Source: Penium margaritaceum (Eukaryota; Streptophyta; Zygnematophyceae; Desmidiales; Peniaceae). From it: a DNA stretch of 64,000 nucleotides. Location: NCBI GenBank assembly GCA_023375785.1, contig SZWC01002385.1, positions 45,429 through 109,428 on the forward strand, read 5' to 3'. This document shows, piece by piece, positions 55,487-64,000 of this stretch. A model generated the notes under the pieces. That model made no database searches. It saw only the letters and a list, made by a program, of their open reading frames with translations, and was not told where the DNA came from. Position numbers and translations under genes: made by a program. Every line of letters starts with the position of its first letter. Position 1 is the stretch's first letter.

Positions 55487-55553
55487 AGGCTCTTGGCCTG
55501 AGCAGCGCCGTGCCCTTTGTTGGAGGCGTGTTTTGCGCCATCATGTTGGTGGC

Positions 55554-55943
55554 TTATTTGCTGCCTTTTCTGCTGCCTTTGTTCCCAGCGCTTCCGGCGT
55601 CTTCCTTCTTTGGCGACCTGCACTCTCCTGCCCAGTGCCCAGGTTTGCCGCAATTATGACAGTTGCCCTGTCGCTTGGGAGCCTTGCCACCATTGTTGCC
55701 TCCGCCGTCACCGCATCCGCTGCCGCCTTTCTTACCAGAGGCTGACCCTTTACTCCCGCGGCCACCATAGCGTGCGGCATAGGCTGAGAAGTTAGCCTTA
55801 CGTCCGCTGTGACGCATGGCCTCGTTTTGCACGTACTCGGACACTGCCGTGTACGTCAGGTCATCCTCCTTCCAACCACCCAAAACTGTGATCATTGGGC
55901 TCCAGCTCTTGGGTAGCACCATGAGGAGGATCATGGCTTGCAT
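55554..55943 (-). pseudogene. Gag C-terminal region of element E2
   Basis: MILLMVLPKSWSPMITVLGG, a Gly/Ser/Lys-rich linker and the CCHC zinc knuckle CHNCGKPGHWAGEC. It matches the gag of element C in order. Confidence 0.85.
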
Positions 55944-56608
55944 GTTTTTGTCAAGGTCTTAGTTCATCTGGCGAGCCTCGCCAACGAGTCCTTCAAACTC
56001 TTGTAGGAAATCGGGGATTAATTCCCCCTCATTCACCGCATGCTGATCAGCCGTTTTAGGATGAATAATCTGTTTACAAGGGAGGTGGATTGGTGCACAC
56101 GCATGAGCTTGGCATAAGCATCCAAAGCCAGTGTGAACCCCGCAATGACAGAAACATGCATTTTCCCTATCACGTTGCTGAGGAGTGACATGAAAATATC
56201 AATTCCGTTTAGTCCACGTCTCGTGCTCTGGTGAGCCCTCCGCGGGAACCTGCTCCTCTCCTTTTAGAAGCTTAATGAATCCGTGCACTTTCATTGCCAG
56301 TTTGAACTGCCATCTCCAAAGCGGGAAGTCGTTCCCCTTGAAGATGGGGATACCTCCTAAAGATCCAAGACCTTGCGGTAGTGCGGTGAAAATCATGGTT
56401 ACTCCTGTGGTCTGCCTTGTGGTAGCCACTGTTGAGTTTGAGGACTGCCATGCGGCAACCTCTGTTGCATTTGAGGACAACCCTGCGGCAGCCCCCACTA
56501 ATCCTGATGGGCCAGCCATTTTAGCTGCCCTTCTCTGCAATCTGTGTCTCTGTTACGTTGAGGCCGATGTAGGCTCATGTTAGCCAGTGTCTGATACCAG
56601 TTTCAGGG

Positions 56609-57026
56609 TGCAGTTCCATTGCTTACCCCTCCAGCCGATGTTTACCTACAAACATAGAAGACAGATCACACTAGCACAACCAGGGTCTTACCTTCAAGGG
56701 CAGAGCTTGTCCTGGTTGGGACCGGAGGGTCGTGCCTCCAAGGGCAGAGCTTGTCCTTGTTCGCAGTGTGCTAAGTGCAAACCCAGCCGATGGAGCTGAT
56801 GAAGCAGATAGAGCTGATGGAGCTGATGGAGCTCATGTGCGCACTTGGAGAGAGCGTACCAAAGTTGAGTGAAGCGTGCCTTACAACTCGTCAATGTGGG
56901 TCCATAACCCTTTTTCAACCGGCCTGAGATAAACAGACTAGAAAACAGGGCCGACACAATATCACCTGGCGTCCACTCCTAGCATTTTAGCTTGGAAAAG
57001 ATATCACCCTCAGGATCACGGTTCCA
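56609..57026 (-). repeat. 5' LTR of element E2 (418 bp)
   Basis: Same ends and length as 30146-30563. Confidence 0.84.
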
Positions 57027-58970
57027 CGTGAGCATTGTGTGTGTTGAGATAGCAGAACAGTGGGCTGATTTATTGACCAAGGTTCTAAAGTGTGACTCCT
57101 TGAAGAAGGCTGTGAGTGTGTTCGCAGTGCGTCCGTGAGCTGACCTCTCTGCTCTTGCCTCCATATCTGCCTACCAGTCCTGGAGGAGTCAGTTGCTCTG
57201 GTAGATGTGCCGTTGCCCGTCCATGTGCACTACGCGTGTGAGTCCTGGTGGAGTGTTGGTCTTTGCACACCTCTCATTGTGCTATATTGTGTCTTCCCGG
57301 CTTCTGTACATTGGCGTGAAGATGACTGACGATGAGACGTGATGCTGTTGGAGTGTCATTCGGTGGAGCCGACATGTGATGAGGTCTACACGCGTCTTGT
57401 TGGGGCCTCTTTCCCAGGCATGAGACGTGATCAGCTCCATCGGCGGACCTCCACGGCAATCACGCCGATGGCGGTCATTGCCTCCGTAGTTGCTGCTCGC
57501 ACCCATCCTGTGCTAAATCTGACTGCATCATTGCACTTGCAACGTCACGTCTAGCATAGGGTCCAAGTTTCATGTTTTTCGGAGATAGTTGTGTTTTGGG
57601 TGATTTTGGCCTAGGCACCACAAGGGTTTGGGTGGTCATAACTCCTTGCTGCTATTCTTTTGGATGATTCTGACCGCACGACTGCGTTCGCACCGCGGGT
57701 ATTCTGGTATGATCCGGTTTTCAGGGATTTTGGACGTCGCCTGGGTTTAGGGTCATCGGCTGTCTGTCACCGAGATAACCCTGCCTGCCAGAAAATATGT
57801 CATTTTTCTGACAGGGGTGTGACCATATACCCGTCGAATTCACGATAGATCCTCCATATCCACAGACCGCTCTTTAACAACGCCACATTCAACAAATTCT
57901 AACTTTAACACTGATACATCCACATTTCGAAGAAAAACAATAACATATAAAAAAAAAAGCGCACGAACACCATGTCGTCGTTGCATCAAATGCAGCGTCA
58001 GGGTGATGACGTCATCAGGCCCCTTGAACAATCACAAACCCCGCTTTTGAGGTGTTTGTGATTGTTCGAGGGAGGGGTTTGTGTGGGGTTTGCGTGAGGG
58101 GTCCGAGACACCCCATGCGTTGAAAGGGAATCTGTTGGGCCCCGCTACCGTGGGGCCCAGCAGATGCCCGCGCAAAAAACCCAACCCCGAATTACATTCG
58201 GGGATGGGTTTGAAAGTGTTTGTCTCGCAAACCTAAGGTGTTTTGTATGCCATGAAAAAGAAAACAAAAATCTGAAATGGGCGTTTTCGCTCAATTGCGA
58301 TCGAGCGATGACCCTTTTTTTTCAAATTCTTTTTGCGACGCGCAAACCTCCTATTACGATATAGGGTTTTCTGTTTTGCGCGGGCTCTGCCCAGGCAAAA
58401 CATAGAAAACCCTAAATCGTAATAGTTGGTTTGCGCGTCGAAAAAAATTTGAAAGAAGGGCCATTGCTCGACCGCGATCTCGCGAGGAAGCGAGGGTCGC
58501 GATCGAGCGACGGTCACATGACCCTCCTCACCATGCTCGATCAGCGACGCATGTCGCTGATCGAGCATGGCAAGCAAGGCCGGATATGTCATTCATTTTT
58601 TTTAGTCCTGGACATGGTAGACTTAAAACTTCGCACGTGGATATGGGAGGATCCGCCCTTCGGGATGATAGATATCCTGGCTATTTCGTCCTTTTTCTGA
58701 ATGGCTGAAAGTTTGAGTAACAAGCTCTACAGAGCTGAGGGGGAGCTAGCTCTTGGAGGGGACTCCCATTGCTGTTCATTCTCAGTTTCTAATCACTCTT
58801 TACTCAGTTTTCTCTTCCTTTCTGGCGCTAGCTCATCAGCGTGCAGCTTTCCACTCACAAAGTCTTAGAGCAGCTAGAGGGGGCAGCAATGCAAAGCAAC
58901 GAGCGTGGGGTCATGCCTACTCCAACTGTGCTGCAACCCCAACCAGCCGCTCTAGGCTACTTTCTAGCTT
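57027..58970 (+). mobile_element. Element D2, 3' part: RNase H end and 3' LTR
   Basis: Duplicate of 30564-32500. It has the copia pol end VEIAEQWADLLTKVL at about 57040-57095, the 3' LTR from 57254, interrupted by the inverted-repeat cassette at 57817-58700, and the LTR end near 58970. Confidence 0.78.
57817..58700. repeat. Inverted-repeat cassette, second copy
   Basis: Matches 31345-32230 stem by stem. The long inverted repeat lies at about 58288-58482, and the 18-bp stem at 58531-58570 pairs perfectly. The first small stem is weaker here than in the first copy. Confidence 0.72.
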
Positions 58971-59253
58971 ATAACTCTCATACCAGTTGGCAGTCGAATG
59001 TAGTAAGAGGAGCAATGAGACAGAAGAGGACTGAAGAGCCACTGTTGGAGCAAGGTGTCAATGCATGGAGATCGCGTGCAAACCAAGTCTCGGCCAAGAA
59101 ACAAGTGCACAGTTGCTCGTCGGGAAGAAGCCCAAGAGCGAGCGGGCAGCAAGCTCGCTCTTGCTCGAGGCCCGATCTCCACCGAGAGGCATTTCGGGGA
59201 TTGAACTTGGTCCCCAACTTCTTGTTTTTCTCACTCTAGAAGTGTACCAACTG
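58971..59253. other. D flank, second copy, no gene
   Basis: Duplicate of 32501-32784, including the B-box-like motif on the minus strand near 59210. Nothing else recognised. Confidence 0.45.
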
Positions 59254-59870
59254 TAGTTGCTAGGTAGCTCCCTAGGTGTATTGGATGTCATGGAGTGGGA
59301 GAGCGTTACTAAGTGCAAGACATGCCATGGATGCAGCCGATACTTGCTTTAGAAAACTTGCAAGGTACACGGAGATGAGTGTCAGTGAGGGGAGTGAGCG
59401 AGGTAAGTTCACACCGGTGAGCACAAACTCACACCAAGCATCACGCTCGGTTGAGCTAGTGCCGCCACCCGGGGGTCGAGCCCAACCACTCGGAACATTC
59501 CGAGGGCGGCTACTCACCAGTGCTCGGCCAAGACCGGCATGGTGGCCCCCTAAGGATCAGCACCCAGGCAATATGCAGCTCCCCCAAGGCACTCAAAGCA
59601 AGAGAAAATGAGGAAGGGCACGACTGTGAGAATGTACGAGCCCTACCATCGACTTCATCACAAAGTCATAGAAACATCATGCAACAGCCACATGTGTACC
59701 ACAAGGCACTCCTGGGTCCTGTATAGTTGTGCAGGCGTCAAGGGCTCTAGCTAGAACGGGATCACCTGATACTCCCCAGGTAGGGCCATTGTCACTTAAT
59801 CTGTACATGTGTGTGCAAAGTGTGGGAGGCAAGAGGGCATAGAGTTGTGATTGGCCAACGAACTTCAACA
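59254..59870 (-). repeat. 3' LTR of element H2 (617 bp)
   Basis: Same ends and length as 37565-38181. A GGGGGAG purine run lies just upstream on the minus strand. Confidence 0.88.
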
Positions 59871-59959
59871 CTCCCCCATGACCCGCAGACAACCAACCCA
59901 CACACACAAGAGTACAACAAGGGGGGTTCACAAGAGGTGATAGAGATGCACCATAGCCA

Positions 59960-60439
59960 TCAACCTGGATCATGCGGACATATGAGACAAACGGAGTGAA
60001 AAGCACTTTTGAAGACGTTACAACTGAGGGCCTTAGTGAGAAAGTCAGCTCTCTGAGAATGTGTGTTCATCCAAGCAACCTGCATGACGCCAGCAGCAAT
60101 GCACTCACGAACAAAATGGTGCTCCACATTGATGTGTTTGGTGCGTGAATGATGCATGCCGCTATTTACAGTGATAAATTTTGTGCTTCGATTGTCGCAG
60201 TGTAGAGTGATGCAACGGATGGGTACACGCAATTGTTGTAGCAAACGACAGAGCCAGACAACCTCACACGTGCCTGCACCAAGAGCAACATACTCAGCCT
60301 CAGCAGTTCTACGAGCAATACACCCTTGTTTGCCACTTTTCCACGAGACTGCAGTGCCACCGACCAGGAAGATGTACCCTGTTTGACTGCATGTATCAGA
60401 ATCATGCGCACAGTCACTGTCTGTGAAGCCATCCACCAC
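59960..60439 (-). pseudogene. RNase H region of element H2
   Basis: TDSDCAHDSDTCSQTGYIFL, TAVSWKSGKQGCIARRTAEA and EYVALGAGTCEVVWLCRLLQ, then SRTKHINVEHHFVRECIAAG and QRADFLTKALSC, a full copia RNase H in order within one 159-codon stretch. Confidence 0.9.
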
Positions 60440-60448
60440 GACTGAGGA

Positions 60449-61195
60449 CTATGCACGAAAGTACAGTCCAACACGAGGGGTGGAGAGGGCATAGCGCACT
60501 ACCCGCAATGCTGCCTTGAGATGACGCTCGCGGGAACACTGGGAGAACTGTGACAAGAAGTTCACAGCAAACCCCACATCAGCGCACGTGGTTGTAGCAA
60601 GGTACATCAAGGAGCCAATGACACGAAGGTAATCAGTCACATCGACTATCTCCCCCAGTTTGGACAGCTCCAGAGACTTCAGCAGGGACTGACCAGCGGG
60701 TGTCATAGGAGTGGATGTTGTGGGGACTGATGTGAGGAGCGGGGCGAAGCGCTCCCCCAGGCTGTGCACATATGCGGCCTGATGGACATGCAAAGTACAA
60801 CGTCCGTGGTCACGCTCCAACTCCATGCCCAGAAAGACACGAGCTAGACCAAGATCCTTCATCTTGTATGCCGCCTTGAGCAAGGTCTTGGCCGCCGCAA
60901 CAGATGCGACGTCAGGAGAGGCTATGAGGATATCGTCCACGTAGACAAGGATGGCGACAAGTGGCTTAGTGGGGGCACTGAGGAACAACGCGGGATCCAC
61001 AACGCTCTTTCTATACCCCCCCTTTTCAAGGGTAGCTGTGATCTCTTGGTTCCAACAACGTGGGGACTGTTTTAGGCCATAAAGGGCCTTGTGAAAGCGC
61101 CATACCCAGTTCATTCCATCCAAGAAGCCGAGTGGCTGCACCATATAGATCTCCTCATCCAACTTGCTATAGAGAAAGGCATTGTTGACATCCAT
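60449..61195 (-). pseudogene. Reverse transcriptase region of element H2
   Basis: A 248-codon open stretch has MDVNNAFLYSKLDEEIYMVQ, KALYGLKQSPRCWNQEITAT, the catalytic block ILVYVDDILIASPD and FLGMELERDHG, then YLRVIGSLMYLATTTCADVG. The first reverse transcriptase block is at 61476-61231 (ELEALSEHGVYELVDLPPGR and YKARLIAKGFSQT). Confidence 0.92.
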
Positions 61196-61528
61196 CTGCT
61201 CAAGCTCCCAGTCATGCTGAGCAACGAGGCTCAGCAGATCCCTGGCTGTGGTGTAGCGTCCAACTGGGGTAAAGGTCTCGTCAAAGTCTGAGAGAATCCT
61301 TTTGCAATGAGACGGGCCTTGTACCGCTCAACTGTGTTGTTAGGATTCAGTTTGTGCGGGTACACCCATTTGGCATCAACTGCCTTGCGACCCGGTGGGA
61401 GGTCGACAAGCTCGTACACACCATGCTCAGACAATGCCTCGAGCTCTGCCTTCATGGCCTCAGGACGAGGAGTCAAAGGCCGTGCGAGCTGCCTGCATAG
61501 TCAAGGGTTCTGGAGGAAGAGGAGAGAG

Positions 61529-62479
61529 TCAAGCGGTAACAAAGCATGATGCAACATTCCCAGTTGTAGATGAGGACAGAGCTGAGTAGAACTCTTGCTC
61601 AATAAGAGAGTAACCAAGCGCTGTGATGGGGTGCATCACAAATGTCATCGTAGACAGGGCACAGGTAGCAAGACCAAGGGCACGGAGACCAGGGTCACCT
61701 GAGATAACGGGGTGAGACTGAGAGGGAAGTGTCCAGAGGCACCCACCACGAGTGTAGGGTGAGACTGGTGGGACGGACGAAACACGTACGGAGGAAGAAG
61801 GAGCAGCAGGACGCGGCTGCACAGTCTGAGGTGGAGAGTCAACAGGGTGAGATGACTCTGAGAGAACACGCAGCATGGGTGTGGCGCCGGGTATAGGGGC
61901 AGAAGACGAGGAAGTAGATGAGAGAGCAGCGGGTGCAAGAGAGACGGCGTCAGAAGAGTCAGGGGAACAACGGGGAGGAGGTGAGTCCAAAGGAGCAGTG
62001 GACGCCAAGGGAGAGGAGGACAGTGAGGGAGACGAGGGCAAGGGGGGACTCCGCTTTATCGATGAGGAGACAAAGGGTGTAGAGGGATGCCCAGAGGGGA
62101 GAACAGGAGGCCCAGAGGGCAGAGGACCACTTCCACCCCGAGAGGGCAGAGAGAGGAACCCACCAAAGTGGGGACTGTCACGCTCAAATAGGTGTTCAAA
62201 GAAGAGAGCGTCACCAAACTCAACGACACGGCACTGGGAGGGGTCCCAGAAGTGCCACACTTTGGAGAACGGAGAAACGCCCAGAAAGACACAGAGGCAA
62301 CCACAAGGAGACAGTTTACCATTTCGTTCGTCTATGGGGACCCACACAGAGGCAAGGCATCCCCAGACGTGGGCAAGGCGGTGGTCAACATGTAGACCAG
62401 TCCAACGTTCAAAAGGAGTGACAGAGTGGGGAAGGGGGCCATGAGGAACACGATTCCTGACCCAGGTCATGTAGGACAT
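61529..62479 (-). pseudogene. Integrase C-terminal part and linker of element H2
   Basis: A 316-codon open stretch starts in the integrase C-terminal region (SYMTWVRNRVPHGPLPHSVT, HVWGCLASVWVPIDERNGKL), followed by a Ser/Pro-rich linker of about 200 residues before reverse transcriptase. Confidence 0.85.
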
Positions 62480-62719
62480 GGCCTCAAAGGCAAAGAGCGG
62501 GGATTGCCCGGAGGCAGAGAGCAGGGAGCAAACACCATCCGCAAGGGTGCAGTTCCAACATTCAGAGACACCATTTTGTTATGGGGTATAAGGGGCAAAG
62601 GATTCAATGTAAACACCACACGACTCAAGGAAGCGAGAGGTGGAACCAAAGATATCACCACCGTAGTCGCTACAAAATACGTGTAAGGGTCGGAGACAGA
62701 CACGCTCCACCTGTGGGAG

Positions 62720-63736
62720 CTAGGACTCAAGGACGTCAGTGACATCACTTTTGTGGCGAAGGGTAAAGGCCCAACAGTAGTGAGAGAAGTCATCAGTCAA
62801 GCACACGACGTAACGGCCGAGGCCGCCAAGGAATTCATGGGGCAGTGGACCCATGACATCAGCGTGGACAAGGTCAAAAGGGTGCGAGGTAGTGGATTTA
62901 GAGGTGGAAAAGGGGGAACGGTGCATTTTGCCACTGGCACAGTCCAGACAGGTGGACGTGCAGGGTGGAGCAAACGTGGCCGGGTCAAGGCCGTGGGCGG
63001 ACCGGAGGCTAAGAAGGCATTGTATGGCAACAGTGTGTATGTGACAGAGGCCACGATGCAGGAGGTCAGCATACTCGGGAGACAAGGACGGAGCGACATG
63101 AAGAAGAGCAGAAGCAGCCAAAGACGAGGGCAACGCGAGCGAGACACGGAACAGGCGATCACAGTGCATGCCACGAAGATGAATGCGGCCAGAAGAGCGG
63201 AGAGAGATAGAGGCAAGGCCACTGCTGGACGAGAAGTCCATGCCGTGGTCGTCAAGGGTGATCACGGAGAGAAGAATGACCTCTAGGTCGGGCACATACA
63301 ACACGTCAGGAAGGTAGACAGTGCCACCAGGATCAACAAAACGGACAACACCAACACCTTGAACAGCGAGAAGCTGGCCTGAGCCAGTGCGCACAGAACG
63401 AACGGACTGAACAGGTCCAAGGGACACAAAAGAGGAACGACTGGAAGTCATGTGATGTGTGGCGCCAGAGTTAATGATCCAGAGGCCTGACAAGGCACGA
63501 GTGGACGGAAGGACAAGACAGACATTGACAGTGCCAAGGGCAGAGAGGGAAGACGAACAACCAAGACGAGTGGGGAACGAATGAGGCTGCCAATCCTCAA
63601 TCCAGGCACGATCATCAAGCCAATCTCCTTGAAATCTACCAGAGGAGGCACCACGAAGAGTGACATCAGACTCACAGAAAGACACACGGGACTGGCCAGT
63701 CACACTCTCACCTTCCTGAGAGCAAAGGTGAAGCAA
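62720..63736 (-). pseudogene. Protease and integrase region of element H2
   Basis: A 338-codon open stretch has LWIINSGATHHMTSSRSSFV (protease site), GTVYLPDVLYVPDLEVILLS, LLHRGLCHIHTVAIQCLLSL (pre-integrase) and HPFDLVHADVMGPLPHEFLG (integrase core start). It corresponds to the H1 region at 35040-34300. Confidence 0.88.
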
Positions 63737-64000
63737 CTCCGCCAGTCGGCGCTCAAGGGTACGCTCCTCGATACGACGGTCAGAGGAGCGCTCCGAGGAG
63801 GGGTCGGATGAGCGGTCGGAGAAGTGCCCATCGTCACAAGCCCAGTGAGGTACAGGGTAGTGAGAGGACGGGAGGCCTTAGTACGGAGGGCCTGATGGAG
63901 GATAAATCCAGCCTCAAGGGTGGGGGACAGGAGGTGTCGGTTCGAAGGGGGCAGGTGTGGTAGAGAGTGCTGAGGCAATGGAAGAGAATGAGGAAGGAGC

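Larger units (their letters stand above)
54467..57026 (-). mobile_element. Element E2, right part: 5' LTR, gag, protease, integrase
   Basis: The minus strand continues E2 on the far side of F2. It has the 5' LTR 56609-57026, primer site (CTGGTATCAGAC, about 56589-56600), gag from 56540 (IFKGNDFPLWRWQFKLAMKV), zinc knuckle CHNCGKPGHWAGEC (about 55660-55620), protease (about 55510-55460) and integrase (54476-55486). Most of this stretch is absent from E1. It is broken, with several breaks. Confidence 0.87.
59254..64000 (-). mobile_element. Element H2: Ty1/copia retroelement, 3' LTR to gag end
   Basis: Duplicate of H1, cut by the window edge. It has the 3' LTR 59254-59870, a purine tract (59871-59880), RNase H (60439-59960), reverse transcriptase (61476-60449), Ser/Pro linker (about 62300-61480), integrase (about 63200-62300), protease (about 63490-63440) and gag tail to the edge. 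It keeps reverse transcriptase and RNase H that are not seen in H1. It starts at the same flank position as H1. It is broken, with only a few breaks. Confidence 0.88.

Noticed and set aside
56275-56583. Plus-strand 102-codon frame shared with 29833-30120
   Set aside because: It is antisense to the gag start of element E, where the minus strand has a recognisable gag N-terminus.
1-64000. Envelope-like gene in any LTR element
   Set aside because: No frame between integrase or RNase H and the 3' LTR in any element shows a signal peptide, a membrane anchor and enough length. None could be supported.

Overview
This window is eukaryotic, repeat-dominated DNA with almost no host coding sequence. 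It holds chromodomain-bearing Ty3/gypsy elements, several lineages of Ty1/copia elements with plant-like initiator-Met tRNA primer sites, alanine-codon triplet tracts, a minisatellite, and one last exon that looks like a SUMO-like (Rad60-SLD) protein gene. A large green-lineage genome is the best fit, perhaps a streptophyte alga, but the species is a guess. All retroelements seen are broken fossils.

Layout. 1-2229: 3' part of gypsy element A (+). 2267-8184: gypsy element B (-) with both 405-bp LTRs, tail to tail with A. 8185-11692: copia element C (-), running into an assembly gap and a GA microsatellite (11693-11823). 11824-14005: gag and protease part of a copia element (-), called H0. 14006-15769: alanine-codon-rich triplet DNA. 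From 15770 a nested copia block begins. Element D (+) was entered by element E (-), and E was entered by element F (+). The right-hand parts of E and D then follow (29906-30563 and 30564-32500). D's 3' LTR carries an 886-bp cassette packed with inverted repeats (31345-32230). Copia element H1 (-, 32785-38181) follows and contains a solo LTR with a perfect target duplication (35469-36435).

The only non-repetitive stretch is about 38182-39566: a possible 0.5-kb terminal-inverted-repeat element, then apparent 3' flank and the terminal exon of the SUMO-like gene on the minus strand (39235-39405). A 29-bp minisatellite lies in what should be its intron and ends at a single N (39862).

From 39863 to the window end the D-E-F-E-D-H block is repeated (D2, E2, F2, H2) with the same nesting junctions. 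This is either a real segmental duplication or two haplotypes or collapsed copies joined at the N. The copies complement each other: F2 has both LTRs, E2 keeps more of its interior, H2 keeps reverse transcriptase and RNase H, and H2 gives the empty site for the solo LTR in H1.

Relative order from nesting: D is older than E, E is older than F, and the block duplication came after F. The solo-LTR insertion in H1 came after the duplication. B, whose LTRs differ by about 15 percent by eye, looks older than F2, whose LTRs differ by about 4 to 5 percent.
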